Positions 16,440-25,659 of a stretch of DNA of 52,906 bases are shown one piece after another. Source of the stretch: Mucilaginibacter pineti (GTDB lineage Bacteria > Bacteroidota > Bacteroidia > Sphingobacteriales > Sphingobacteriaceae); the NCBI RefSeq assembly GCF_900101875.1, contig NZ_FNAI01000024.1, positions 1-52,906 of the forward strand, given 5' to 3'. The notes under the pieces are model-generated. The model saw only the letters and a program-made list of their open reading frames with translations, had not been told where the DNA came from and did no database searches. The position numbers were made by a program, and so were the translations under genes. Every line of letters starts with the position of its first letter. Position 1 is the first letter of the stretch.

Positions 16440-17729
16440 ATGAAATATTCGCCGATTTCTAAAGCCTTATTTACAAATAATAGAAAAAATTTCGTTTCGC
16501 GAACAAAGCCCGGCTCGATTGCCATTTTTTACGCTAATGACGAATATCCACGTAGTGGAGACCAAGCTTTCCTGTTTAAACAAAATCCCGACTTTTTTTA
16601 TCTCACAGGTATCGACCAGGAACAGAGCATTCTTGTTTTATATCCCGATTGTCCTAATAAGGCATACAAAGAAGTACTTTTTTTAAGACAAACCAGCGAA
16701 CACATAGCTATTTGGGAAGGGCATAAATATACTAAGGAAGAGGCAAGGGCGGCATCTGGCATCGAAAGCGTTTACTGGCTGCATGAATACGATACTATTT
16801 TGCACAGTATAATTACTTATGCCGAGCATATTTATATAAATACCAACGAGAACGACCGCTACGCACACCAGGTTCCTTATCGGGATTTGCGTATGTATGA
16901 GGTGCTTAAGGCAAAATATCCATTGCATAAGTATGAGCGTGCGGCGCTTATCCTGCGCGATTTGCGCGTGGTAAAATCTGATATTGAAATTGAGCTTACC
17001 CAAAAGGCCTGCGATATTACCAATGATGCTTTTGTACGCGTTTTGAAATTCCTTAAACCCGGTGTTACCGAGTATGAAATTGAGGCCGAGATCATTCACG
17101 AGTTTATAAGGCAACGTGCTACGGGCCACGCCTATAGTCCTATCATTGCATCGGGCAAAAATGCCAATGTATTGCATTATGTTGATAATAACCAGGTTTG
17201 TAACGATGGCGATGTGGTACTTTTTGACTGGGCTGCCGAATATGCTAACTATAATGCGGATATGAGCCGGTCGGTACCCGTAAACGGGCGTTATACCCCA
17301 CGTCAGCGGGCTGTTTATGATGCTGTATTACGCGTAATGCGCCAGGCCACAAGCATGATAGTGGCCGGAACTGTTTTGAACGATTACCAGGAAGAGGTTG
17401 GCAAAATAATGACCAGTGAATTGGTAGGCCTTGGTTTGCTGGACAGGCATGATGTTGAAAAACAGGACCCTAAAGCACCGCTCTATAAAAAATACTTTAT
17501 GCACGGTACCTCTCATCACCTTGGTTTGGACGTGCATGATTTTGCAAGCAGATATAAAAACTTTGAGGTTGGTAACATATTAACCTGCGAACCGGGAATT
17601 TACATACCCGAAGAAGGTTTAGGCATCCGTATAGAAAACAATATTTTGATAACGGCGGATGGTAACCGCGATCTGATGGCCAATATTCCGGTAGAGGCCG
17701 GGCATATTGAGGAAATTATGAATAGTTAA
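16440..17729 (+). CDS. pepP: Xaa-Pro aminopeptidase (aminopeptidase P, M24B)
   Basis: The 429-residue cytoplasmic metallopeptidase removes an N-terminal residue that precedes proline. An AMP_N domain (1-130) is followed by a pita-bread fold with the five expected dinuclear-metal ligands: Asp263, Asp274, His359 in SHHLGLDVHD, Glu384 in CEPGIYI and Glu399 in RIENN. Length and motifs match the family. I place the start at the ATG 16440 (MKYSPISKAL) instead of a TTG ten codons upstream, because the alignment of the AMP_N domain begins there. Confidence 0.93.
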   Translation: MKYSPISKALFTNNRKNFVSRTKPGSIAIFYANDEYPRSGDQAFLFKQNPDFFYLTGIDQEQSILVLYPDCPNKAYKEVLFLRQTSEHIAIWEGHKYTKEEARAASGIESVYWLHEYDTILHSIITYAEHIYINTNENDRYAHQVPYRDLRMYEVLKAKYPLHKYERAALILRDLRVVKSDIEIELTQKACDITNDAFVRVLKFLKPGVTEYEIEAEIIHEFIRQRATGHAYSPIIASGKNANVLHYVDNNQVCNDGDVVLFDWAAEYANYNADMSRSVPVNGRYTPRQRAVYDAVLRVMRQATSMIVAGTVLNDYQEEVGKIMTSELVGLGLLDRHDVEKQDPKAPLYKKYFMHGTSHHLGLDVHDFASRYKNFEVGNILTCEPGIYIPEEGLGIRIENNILITADGNRDLMANIPVEAGHIEEIMNS

Positions 17730-17771
17730 CCGCACTTCCCTTTATGAAAAAAGGTTTAAATAGTCAGTTAA

Positions 17772-18665
17772 CTATACATAAGTATCTACAAAACTATACA
17801 GATTAAAATCTTTATTATTCAAAGCTTCGGTAACAGCATGCCGGAGCTTTTCTTTGTTGATATGGCGGGTTAAGTTTTGCTGAATAAGTTTGTATGCTTT
17901 TTCGGTCAGTAATAGTTCACGGCGTTTGTTGGGCAATATTGCTGATGATTTTATAAATGCTGCTAACCCGGCAATGCCGTTTGCCTGCGAGGCGATGGTT
18001 TTGAAAACGGGCGGCTGTTCGCCGTTTTTTTGTGCTATTATCTTTGTTAAATTATTGGCAAAAAGGTCGGCATCTGCCCTGTCGGCTTTGTTAATGATAA
18101 AGGCGTCGGCAATTTCCATTAAGCCCGATTTAATATGCTGTATCTCGTCGCCGCCTTCGGGTACCAAAACAACCATGGTAATATCGGCCAGGCCGGCAAT
18201 TTCAATTTCCGATTGACCAACACCTACGGTTTCTACCAGCACGTAATCAAACCCGGCGGCGCGCAGTACATCGGCCATTTCAATGGTCTTGGCAGATAAA
18301 CCGCCCAAAGAGCCACGCGTAGCTAATGATCGTATAAAAACATCGGGATGATTAAAGTGCGATGCCATCCTGATCCTGTCGCCCAACAACGATCCAAAGT
18401 TAAACGGCGAAGTAGGGTCGATAGCCAAAACGGCTATTTTGCTCCCATCAGTTAACAACAGGTCTATCAGCGAATTTACGAGGGTACTTTTACCGGCTCC
18501 GGGCGGGCCGGTTATGCCAATTATGGGCGTAGCCTTATTAAAAGTAAGCGATTTTAAGAGCTCGCGGCTGCCTGCCAAATCATTTTCAACAATAGTAAGT
18601 GCGCGCGCAACCTGCTTAAAGTTAGCACAATCAATTACTATAGGTTTATTAAAAGTAGCAGCCAC
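17772..18665 (-). CDS. meaB: methylmalonyl-CoA mutase-associated GTPase MeaB
   Basis: The 297-residue G3E-family GTPase protects and reloads adenosylcobalamin-dependent methylmalonyl-CoA mutase. Walker A is GPPGAGKS (53-60); further motifs are the Mg-binding DPTSPF, the switch region RSLATRGSLGGLS, the G3-type VETVGVGQSE and the base-recognition NKAD. It is somewhat shorter than typical MeaB at the C-terminus but keeps the dimerisation helices. The mutase genes are not in this window. Confidence 0.92.
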   Translation of the reverse strand: MAATFNKPIVIDCANFKQVARALTIVENDLAGSRELLKSLTFNKATPIIGITGPPGAGKSTLVNSLIDLLLTDGSKIAVLAIDPTSPFNFGSLLGDRIRMASHFNHPDVFIRSLATRGSLGGLSAKTIEMADVLRAAGFDYVLVETVGVGQSEIEIAGLADITMVVLVPEGGDEIQHIKSGLMEIADAFIINKADRADADLFANNLTKIIAQKNGEQPPVFKTIASQANGIAGLAAFIKSSAILPNKRRELLLTEKAYKLIQQNLTRHINKEKLRHAVTEALNNKDFNLYSFVDTYV

Positions 18666-18778
18666 ATTAATATTTGTTAACGCAAATGACGAAAAATATC
18701 ATAACATAAGGCAATTTAATCTTTATTATTGCAGTTGTACAGCTATTAATTGCATCAAAATTGCAGCCATAAGCAAAA

Positions 18779-19774
18779 ATGTCCCTTACTCAACAACCCA
18801 AAGTGCAACATATCCTTATAAGCCGCACAGATGCTATTGGCGATGTGGTGCTTACCATGCCCATGGCCGCTTATATAAAAGAATTGATACCCGGCGCTGT
18901 TGTATCATTCCTGGGGCGTACTTATACCAAGGCTGTTGTAAATTCTTTTAGCTCGGTAGATATCTTCATTAATTACGATGAAATAAAGAAACTGCCACAG
19001 GGCGAACAGGTAAGTTACCTGAAAAGCAAAAAAATAGATACCATAATTCATGTTTTTCCCAGTAAGCATGTGGCAAACATAGCGCGATCGGCAGGCATAA
19101 AATTGCGGATTGGCACTACTAACAGGTTGTTTCATTGGTTTACTTGTAATAAACTGGTAAAGTTAAGCCGTAAAAAATCAAATCTGCATGAGGCGCAGCT
19201 TAACCTTATATTATTAAATCCATTGGGTTTAAATAATGTGCCTTCGCTGGCGCAGGTAGGTGATCATTACAATTTCGAATGTATCGTCCCATTATCGCCA
19301 GAACTATCGGCAGGTTTAAACGCAAACAAGTTTAACCTTATCATCCACCCTAAATCTCATGGGAGCGGTATGGAGTGGGGGCTTGATAATTTTGCCGCAT
19401 TAATTAATGCTTTGCCTGCCAAGAGGTACAATATTATTATAACAGGATCTGATAAAGAAAAAACGCTATTGGAGAACTGGGTAAAAACGCTTCCAAACCA
19501 CGTATTGGATATGACAGGTAAAATGACCCTGCCGCAGCTAATTGCCTTTATCAGCAATGCCGATGGATTACTGGCATCGGGCACCGGTCCGTTACACCTC
19601 GCGGCAGCATCGGGTATTAATACTTTGGGTTTGTTTCCATCGGTACGGCCAATACACCCAGGCAGGTGGGCACCTGTGGGCAAAAAGGCGGATTATATAG
19701 AAAGCAATACCTCCGATTTAACACCCATTACAGTAGCTATAGTGGCCGAAAAGATTAACGGCTGGCACAAATAA
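18779..19774 (+). CDS. glycosyltransferase family 9 (heptosyltransferase-like)
   Basis: The 331-residue GT9 enzyme is of the ADP-heptose:LPS heptosyltransferase type, with the N-terminal RTDAIGDVVLTMPMA loop, an IHPKSHGSGMEWG phosphate-contact region (about 190-200), and the C-terminal nucleotide-binding ASGTGPLHLAAASG motif. It would add a heptose or similar sugar to the lipopolysaccharide core on the inner face of the inner membrane. It opens a run of sugar-transfer genes to 26760, with only 7 bases to the next gene. No hydrophobic anchor is visible. Confidence 0.88.
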   Translation: MSLTQQPKVQHILISRTDAIGDVVLTMPMAAYIKELIPGAVVSFLGRTYTKAVVNSFSSVDIFINYDEIKKLPQGEQVSYLKSKKIDTIIHVFPSKHVANIARSAGIKLRIGTTNRLFHWFTCNKLVKLSRKKSNLHEAQLNLILLNPLGLNNVPSLAQVGDHYNFECIVPLSPELSAGLNANKFNLIIHPKSHGSGMEWGLDNFAALINALPAKRYNIIITGSDKEKTLLENWVKTLPNHVLDMTGKMTLPQLIAFISNADGLLASGTGPLHLAAASGINTLGLFPSVRPIHPGRWAPVGKKADYIESNTSDLTPITVAIVAEKINGWHK

Positions 19775-19781
19775 TACCTTT

Positions 19782-20780
19782 ATGCCAATGCAAAATAATA
19801 AAACTAATCCCGGCATATCTGTAGTTATACCTAATTATAATGGCAAAGCTTTGCTGGCTAAAAACCTGCCTTTTGTTTTGGCAGCGCTTAACGCAAGCGG
19901 CAGCAATTACGAAATTATTGTACCCGATGATGCATCTACGGATGATAGCGTAGTCTTTTTGCAACAGCAATATCCCCAGGTTGTAGTAATTACAAGCGAG
20001 GTTAACAGCGGTTTTTCGGTTAATATTAATAAAGGTATATACGCGGCCAAACTTGATCTGGTATTACTGTTAAATAGCGACATTAAACTGGCCGGCAACT
20101 ATTTTGAAAGCCAGCTGCGTTATTTTGCCAACGCCGATACGTTTGGCGTAATGGGCATAATTTTAGATGAAACCACTAACGAAGTTGCCGAAGCCTGCAA
20201 ATACCCGCGCGATTCCTTTTTTAAGATAAATCATATAAAAAACATTGCCATTGAAAGCGATGCCGACGTTTATACTTTTTATTTAAGCGGCGCCAATGCT
20301 TTGGTAAACAGACAAAAACTGTTGCAGCTTGGCGGTTTCAACGAAATTTTTTCGCCATTTTATCATGAGGATCTTGATCTTTCCCTGCGGGCCTGGGAAA
20401 GCGGCTGGAAATGTTACTACCAAAATGGCGCCGTTTGCTGGCATGCGGTATCGGCAACCATCAAGGCGCATAGCACAAGAAAATACATAAAAACCATCAG
20501 CACACGTAACAGGTACCTGTTGCACTATTTTCACCTGAGCGGATTGCGCTTATATTTGTGGCTTGCTATTACCTTTTTATCGTTGAGCGTTAAATGGCTA
20601 AGAGGTAAGTTTTATTACTATACCGCATGGCGAATGTTTGTAAAAAAACGGCCGGTTATGCGTGCTTACAAGCAGCAATTTATAAATACAGCCATGGCCA
20701 AGGGGAATTATACTCCCTTCATCGCCATAAAGAAAACTATAAAACAAGCGCTTGATAACGCTATTAATTTGAATAAATAA
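19782..20780 (+). CDS. glycosyltransferase family 2
   Basis: The 332-residue enzyme has a GT-A fold: ISVVIPNYNGK strand, DDASTDD (about 48-54), a DxD-like LLNSDIKL (about 90-97) and a catalytic-acid region EDLDLSLRAW (about 193-202). The C-terminal part contains one or two hydrophobic stretches (LYLWLAITFLSLS) and a basic tail, suggesting contact with the membrane. Donor and acceptor cannot be told; rhamnosyl or similar transfers are usual for this group. Its stop shares one base with the start of the next gene, so translation is coupled. Confidence 0.85.
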   Translation: MPMQNNKTNPGISVVIPNYNGKALLAKNLPFVLAALNASGSNYEIIVPDDASTDDSVVFLQQQYPQVVVITSEVNSGFSVNINKGIYAAKLDLVLLLNSDIKLAGNYFESQLRYFANADTFGVMGIILDETTNEVAEACKYPRDSFFKINHIKNIAIESDADVYTFYLSGANALVNRQKLLQLGGFNEIFSPFYHEDLDLSLRAWESGWKCYYQNGAVCWHAVSATIKAHSTRKYIKTISTRNRYLLHYFHLSGLRLYLWLAITFLSLSVKWLRGKFYYYTAWRMFVKKRPVMRAYKQQFINTAMAKGNYTPFIAIKKTIKQALDNAINLNK

Positions 20781-21595
20781 TGAACCAGCTGCCCGATTTT
20801 ATTAAACAGGTTAACCGGTCGGTTTATAAATACAGGTATTCGGTTTGTACGCTGGTCACCCGCAAACAGGAATACCTGGAGATGCTTACCTCCTTTACCG
20901 AAGCCGGTTTTACCCCCGATATTTGTGAATACCTTATTGTTGATAACAGCGAAGTGAACCAAATGGATGCCTATGAGGGCATCAACTCTTTTTTACAAAA
21001 GGCCAGCGGCGAATACATTATTTTATGCCACCAGGATATTGTACTGATCAATAAAAACAGCAAACAATTGCTGGACGAACAGATAGCCCAAATGGATGCG
21101 CGCGACCCCAAATGGGGCGTGCTGGGAAATGCCGGCGGCGCAAATCGCCTTTATAAACGTATGGCCATTAAAATAGCCTACCCTGGTAATGTTATAGATA
21201 CTCAAGGAACCGTACCACAGGAGGTAGGCTGTATTGACGAGAATTTTATGCTGGTAAAAAACAGCGCCAACCTTGCCCTCTCCGGCGATATTGGCGGTTA
21301 TCATTTATACGGCTTTGATCTTTGTATGGTGGCAAACCACCTGGGCTACACCGCATGGGTTATTGATTTTCTGTTGATGCATAAAAGCGAAGGCGATGTA
21401 AATCAATCATACCATGATATACTAAAACGGGTTAAAGCCAAGTATACTTACTTCATGCGCGGGCGATATGTTAACACCACAATTGCCCGTTTTTACCTGT
21501 CGGGATCAAAAATTAAAAATATATTGTTTCATTCACGTGTGTTTCGCCGTATTGTTAAAACTGCCGAAGAGATAAGGTGGAAATTGCGCAATTAG
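20780..21595 (+). CDS. glycosyltransferase-like protein (GT2-type, Glyco_tranf_2_5-like)
   Basis: The 271-residue protein has a GT-A-like core: a first strand YSVCTLVTRKQEYLEM, an EYLIVDNSEVNQ region in the place of the usual DDxS, and a metal-site-like LCHQDIVLI (about 78-86), with FDLCMVANHLGY further on. The gene at 24524 looks like the same subfamily. It overlaps the preceding gene by one base (TAATG) and is followed by another GT2 gene after 6 bases. The exact sugar is unknown. Confidence 0.75.
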   Translation: MNQLPDFIKQVNRSVYKYRYSVCTLVTRKQEYLEMLTSFTEAGFTPDICEYLIVDNSEVNQMDAYEGINSFLQKASGEYIILCHQDIVLINKNSKQLLDEQIAQMDARDPKWGVLGNAGGANRLYKRMAIKIAYPGNVIDTQGTVPQEVGCIDENFMLVKNSANLALSGDIGGYHLYGFDLCMVANHLGYTAWVIDFLLMHKSEGDVNQSYHDILKRVKAKYTYFMRGRYVNTTIARFYLSGSKIKNILFHSRVFRRIVKTAEEIRWKLRN

Positions 21596-21601
21596 TAATA
21601 C

Positions 21602-22513
21602 ATGAAACAAGCCCTCGTATCAATAGCCCTTTGTACCTATAATGGCCAAAAATACCTAGCGGAGCAGATAGAAAGCTTGCTGAACCAGAGCTACCGGCAT
21701 TTTGAGGTTATTATTGTTGATGATTGTTCAACCGACGGCACATTTGCCGTAACCACTGATTTTGCTACCCGCGATGCGCGGATCAAATGTTTCGCCAACG
21801 ATGTTAATTTAGGCTTCAATAAAAACTTTGAAAAAGCCCTGAACCTATGCACCGGCAATTTTATAGCCATTTGCGATCAGGACGATATTTGGGAGCCGAA
21901 CAAGATTGAGGTATTGCTGGATGCCATCGGCGACAACTGGATGGTATACTCCAACTCAATTTTTATGAGCGCCGATGGTAAAACTTTTGGGCGCAAACTA
22001 CTGGAAAACGTTAACCTGCCCGGCAAAAACTATAAAGCCCTGCTGCTCAATAATTATATAAGCGGCCATACGGCCATGTTTAGCCGCGAGTTTTTGAGTT
22101 ATATACTGCCTTTTCCTGAGCAGGGTTTTTACGATTGGTGGATGGGATTCATAGCTTTGTATCACGAGCGTTTAGCATTTGCCGATGAGGTACTCACAAA
22201 ATACAGGCAGCACGAACTTGCTGCCACCAATGATACCCGCCTAAGCAAAAGGGGGATAAAGAGGATGTACTTTAACCGGATACTAAACCAGCTCAACGTG
22301 TTTTTAACCTATCCCAACTTAAAAAAGGCCGATAGCGATTATATCAATAACCTTAATAATGCGTTTAAACTAAAACTGACTAAAACGTTATCGGCGCCCT
22401 TGTTTAAAATTATAGCGGCAGATTATCATTTGCTTTTCCCGTTCCAAAAGGTTTTAAAAAATCTGGCAAAAATCACGTTCGCCATAAAATTTTCAATGGG
22501 GCAAAAGGCATAG
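21602..22513 (+). CDS. glycosyltransferase family 2
   Basis: The 303-residue enzyme shows a classic GT2 signature: VSIALCTYNGQKYLAEQIES at the start, VDDCSTDGTF (about 40-49), the metal-binding ICDQDDIWEPNK (about 89-100), and the region FYDWWMGFIALYHERLAFAD that in related enzymes holds the acceptor site. The form resembles rhamnosyl or glucosyl transferases of O-antigen clusters (RfbG/CpsI-like). It is the fourth sugar gene of a tight rightward run and is followed by an MsbA-like exporter. Confidence 0.87.
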   Translation: MKQALVSIALCTYNGQKYLAEQIESLLNQSYRHFEVIIVDDCSTDGTFAVTTDFATRDARIKCFANDVNLGFNKNFEKALNLCTGNFIAICDQDDIWEPNKIEVLLDAIGDNWMVYSNSIFMSADGKTFGRKLLENVNLPGKNYKALLLNNYISGHTAMFSREFLSYILPFPEQGFYDWWMGFIALYHERLAFADEVLTKYRQHELAATNDTRLSKRGIKRMYFNRILNQLNVFLTYPNLKKADSDYINNLNNAFKLKLTKTLSAPLFKIIAADYHLLFPFQKVLKNLAKITFAIKFSMGQKA

Positions 22514-22556
22514 CAACAGTATACAAACCGCAGACATTTAATTAGCTAATTACTAT

Positions 22557-22564
22557 TAGCTTTG
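22557..22564 (+). promoter_or_regulatory. putative -7 box before the polysaccharide-cluster ABC gene
   Basis: TAGCTTTG fits TAnnTTTG and ends 21 bases before the start codon. It suggests that the exporter can be transcribed separately from the sugar genes. No clear -33 box is visible. Confidence 0.4.
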
Positions 22565-22585
22565 CATTTTTATAAATACTTATAA

Positions 22586-24442
22586 ATGAAAATTTATTTC
22601 AGACTACTTTCTTTCGCACGCCCTATAGGGAAATTCGCTGTCCCATACTTTATATTAACCTTTTTATCTATCGTATTTAATACTTTAAATTATGCCTTAC
22701 TGGCACCTTTATTAACAGCGATTTTCAATCCGACTGAAGTAATTGCTAAACCTGACAACTGGTGGAATCCGGTAAAAGACCTAAACTACCTTGCGCAACA
22801 AGCCAATCTTCAATTGGGAACTTCAGGGGCGTTAAAATTTATTTGCGTGGCTATCGTTACCTCAGTGCTTCTTAGCAACGTGTTCAGGTATTTTTCGCAA
22901 CGGATAATGGAAAACCTGCGTATTTATACCCTGCTGAACCTACGCCGTACCGTATTTAACAATGTAATGAACCTGCACCTGGGCTATTTTAATAATGAGC
23001 GCAAAGGTGATATTCTCTCAAAAATATCTGCCGATGTGCAGGTAGTGCAGTTTTCTGTTACTGGTACACTACAGGTAGCTTTTAAAGAGCCTTTTCAACT
23101 GTTGTTTTACCTGGGAACCTTATTTGTTATCTCTGTTAAATTAACTTTAGTTTCTATGCTGGTTATCCCGGTTTCAGCCTTCGTAATCTCTAAGATAGTA
23201 AAGCGGTTAAAAGAGCAGGCTGCAGAATCGCAGCAAACCTATAGCAATATGATCAGTAATCTTGACGAAGCACTTTCGGGTATTAAGATCATTAAGGCCT
23301 TTAACGCTGTGCCGTTTATAAAAGAGAGGTTTGATCACGAAAATCGGGAGTATTCAAGAATTACCCGCGCCATGGCTAAAAGACAGCAGATGGCTTCACC
23401 AGTATCTGAATTTTTGGGCGTTTTAATGGTGGCGGGTATTGTATTATACGGCGGCTCTATGATCATTAATCATGACGGTTCATTAACTGCAGCAAACTTT
23501 ATTCTTTACATAGCTATGTTTTCGCAGATTATGCGCCCGGCTAAAGCGATCTCCGATTCGTTCAGTAATATCCACTCTGGCATAGCCGCCGGCGAACGTG
23601 TATTGGCCCTTATTGATGAAAAGCCGGCAATAAATGATGCACCAGATGCCATCACCATAAACGAATTTAATGACAGTGTTAAATTTCAGAATGTATCTTT
23701 TGCTTACAAGGATAAACCACTTGTTAACAAAGATGGCAGCATCAGCGAAAGTTTAGATAAGTACGTACTGAAAGATTTGAATATAACTATTCCCAAAGGC
23801 AAAACCGTTGCACTTGTTGGTCCTTCGGGTGGTGGTAAATCAACGCTGATGGATCTGCTGCCGCGATTTATTGAGCCACAATCCGGATTCATCTCTGTTG
23901 ATGGTGTAGATATTAAAGCGGTTACTTCCGAATCGTTAAGGTCATTAATGGGCGTGGTAAACCAGGAGTCGATATTGTTTAACGACACCATATTTAACAA
24001 CATAGCGTTCGGCAAACCCAATGTAACCCAAGCGCAGGTAGAAGCTGCCGCGCGCATTGCCAATGCCCACAACTTTATAACCGAAACCGACCGTGGCTAC
24101 CAAACCAATACCGGCGACAGGGGTACCAAACTATCCGGCGGCCAAAGGCAACGAATTTGCATAGCCAGGGCGGTACTCAGCAACCCACCGCTTATGCTGC
24201 TTGATGAGGCTACATCTGCATTGGATACCGAATCAGAAAAACTGGTGCAGGATGCGCTGAATAACCTGATGAAGAACCGTACATCGCTTATAATTGCCCA
24301 CCGTTTAAGCACCATTCAAAATGCCGATATCATTATTGTATTGGAAAAAGGAACCGTTGTAGAACAAGGCACACATACCGAGCTGATGCAAAATAATGGC
24401 TTGTACCGCAAGCTGATAGATATGCAAACGTTTAACGATTAA
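22586..24442 (+). CDS. ABC exporter, MsbA-like, in polysaccharide cluster
   Basis: The 618-residue half-transporter has an ABC_membrane domain with six helices (about 15-345), including the intracellular segment NLRRTVFNNVMNLHLGYFNN, and an ATPase with Walker A GPSGGGKST, Q-loop VNQESILF, signature KLSGGQRQRICIARAV, Walker B LMLLDEATSALD and H-loop IAHRLST. The resemblance to MsbA and its location after LPS-type glycosyltransferases point to flipping of lipid A-core or a glycolipid across the inner membrane. A strong terminator closes it. msbA would be a reasonable name, but the gene at 8643 has a similar claim. Confidence 0.9.
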   Translation: MKIYFRLLSFARPIGKFAVPYFILTFLSIVFNTLNYALLAPLLTAIFNPTEVIAKPDNWWNPVKDLNYLAQQANLQLGTSGALKFICVAIVTSVLLSNVFRYFSQRIMENLRIYTLLNLRRTVFNNVMNLHLGYFNNERKGDILSKISADVQVVQFSVTGTLQVAFKEPFQLLFYLGTLFVISVKLTLVSMLVIPVSAFVISKIVKRLKEQAAESQQTYSNMISNLDEALSGIKIIKAFNAVPFIKERFDHENREYSRITRAMAKRQQMASPVSEFLGVLMVAGIVLYGGSMIINHDGSLTAANFILYIAMFSQIMRPAKAISDSFSNIHSGIAAGERVLALIDEKPAINDAPDAITINEFNDSVKFQNVSFAYKDKPLVNKDGSISESLDKYVLKDLNITIPKGKTVALVGPSGGGKSTLMDLLPRFIEPQSGFISVDGVDIKAVTSESLRSLMGVVNQESILFNDTIFNNIAFGKPNVTQAQVEAAARIANAHNFITETDRGYQTNTGDRGTKLSGGQRQRICIARAVLSNPPLMLLDEATSALDTESEKLVQDALNNLMKNRTSLIIAHRLSTIQNADIIIVLEKGTVVEQGTHTELMQNNGLYRKLIDMQTFND

Positions 24443-24470
24443 TAAATTGGAATAACGGAGGATAGAAAGT

Positions 24471-24505
24471 AAAAAGCCTGGGTAATACAATTACCCGGGC
24501 TTTTT
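24471..24505. terminator. bidirectional terminator
   Basis: A 15-bp stem with one wobble pair (arms 24471-24485 and 24491-24505) and a 5-base loop, with A and T runs on the flanks, serves the exporter on the left and the convergent glycosyltransferase on the right. Confidence 0.88.
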
Positions 24506-24523
24506 ACTTTGCTGCTATTTAAC

Positions 24524-25411
24524 CTATATTTTCTTCAAATTTAAATAGCGCATCACAATATAGTATTGCAGTTTAAAAAACAATTTGGTATCCAGGCGCA
24601 GGTAGCGGTTGTTGAAGCGCAGCATTTTAAAGGCGTGGCTTAACGGCAGATTTAATGAGGCCAGGCGTTTAAGAAAATATTTAAAGGTTGCTTTTTCGGA
24701 ATGTACCACCTGCTCGTGCGACAGGCTTTCACAATTCACTGGGAGTATACTGTTCCACTTTTCATGCAGTTTTAAGGTATCCATCATCCATTTCTGATCA
24801 AATTTCCCTTCCGAAAAATGCTCGATCAATACATCGTAGGTAACTGCCACTTTATATTTTTGCCCTACCGACAAAGAGAAATCCAGGTCGTAAACATGAA
24901 AGCCGGTAAAGTTTATCTCATCAAACATAAACTCCCGGGCAATTTTCCTGGTGGTACATAGCCAAACGCCGTCAACGCAGGCTACCTGGGTAAGTTTTTC
25001 GTTGTTGGGGTTACGGTAAAGGTGTGTTGTTGGCTCGTCTGAATATTTATTGTGTTGAATAAGATTATAGTAATAGCTGTCTGACCCTAAGCCGCCCCAT
25101 CCGGAAGGAGTCATTGGTTTATAGGCACTCCCTATAACACCCAGTAAACCCAAATCGGGATTTTTTTCGAAACTGTTTAAAATTTTCTTACCCCAATCAT
25201 TGGTTTTTATAAATATATCCTCGTGCATAAAGCAAACGATATCATATTTGGCTTTTAACAGTCCTTTATTGTAAACTGTACAAATGCCTTGCTGGCCGCC
25301 ACTGTTATCCGTAGCAATTATTTCGTAGGGTACGCCAATGGTTTCTGCAACGTTTTGGCTTACATTTTTCAGCAAGGTGCTATTGGCCGATGAAATAATA
25401 ATAGATATCAT
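24524..25411 (-). CDS. glycosyltransferase-like protein, GT2 type
   Basis: The 295-residue protein starts with a GT-A strand (MISIIISSANSTLLKNVSQN), has TDNSGGQQGICTVYNKGL and a metal site CFMHEDIFIK (about 69-78), followed by VDGVWLCTTR and FTGFHVYDLDFSLSVGQK, a layout shared by the Glyco_tranf_2_5 group. It appears related to the gene at 20780. It is the only sugar gene in the cluster on the minus strand, convergent with the exporter and divergent from the gene at 25660, so it has its own promoter. Confidence 0.78.
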   Translation of the reverse strand: MISIIISSANSTLLKNVSQNVAETIGVPYEIIATDNSGGQQGICTVYNKGLLKAKYDIVCFMHEDIFIKTNDWGKKILNSFEKNPDLGLLGVIGSAYKPMTPSGWGGLGSDSYYYNLIQHNKYSDEPTTHLYRNPNNEKLTQVACVDGVWLCTTRKIAREFMFDEINFTGFHVYDLDFSLSVGQKYKVAVTYDVLIEHFSEGKFDQKWMMDTLKLHEKWNSILPVNCESLSHEQVVHSEKATFKYFLKRLASLNLPLSHAFKMLRFNNRYLRLDTKLFFKLQYYIVMRYLNLKKI

Positions 25412-25531
25412 TATCAGTATTTTTTGTTTTTCTGGTAAAAGGTGATGTTACGGGAATATAACGTACCAACAGTTAAATCAGTGCAATAATTATTCCTAAT
25501 AACTCTAATACGTGAAAAAAATACAATACGC

Positions 25532-25539
25532 TACATTTG
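25532..25539 (+). promoter_or_regulatory. putative -7 box before the GT4-like gene
   Basis: TACATTTG fits TAnnTTTG exactly and lies 120 bases before the proposed start of the next rightward gene, leaving a long 5' leader. The -33 box is unclear. The rest of the 248-base gap is very AT-rich and shows nothing else. Confidence 0.4.
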
Positions 25540-25659
25540 CACGGTTATATTTTTTTAATTTTTTAAACAGAATTGCGAATGGAGTTTGTTTATTTAAAGC
25601 TTTATTTTTTAACCATGAAGGGCATATTTTTTAATTATGTGCCCCATGTCAATTATTAA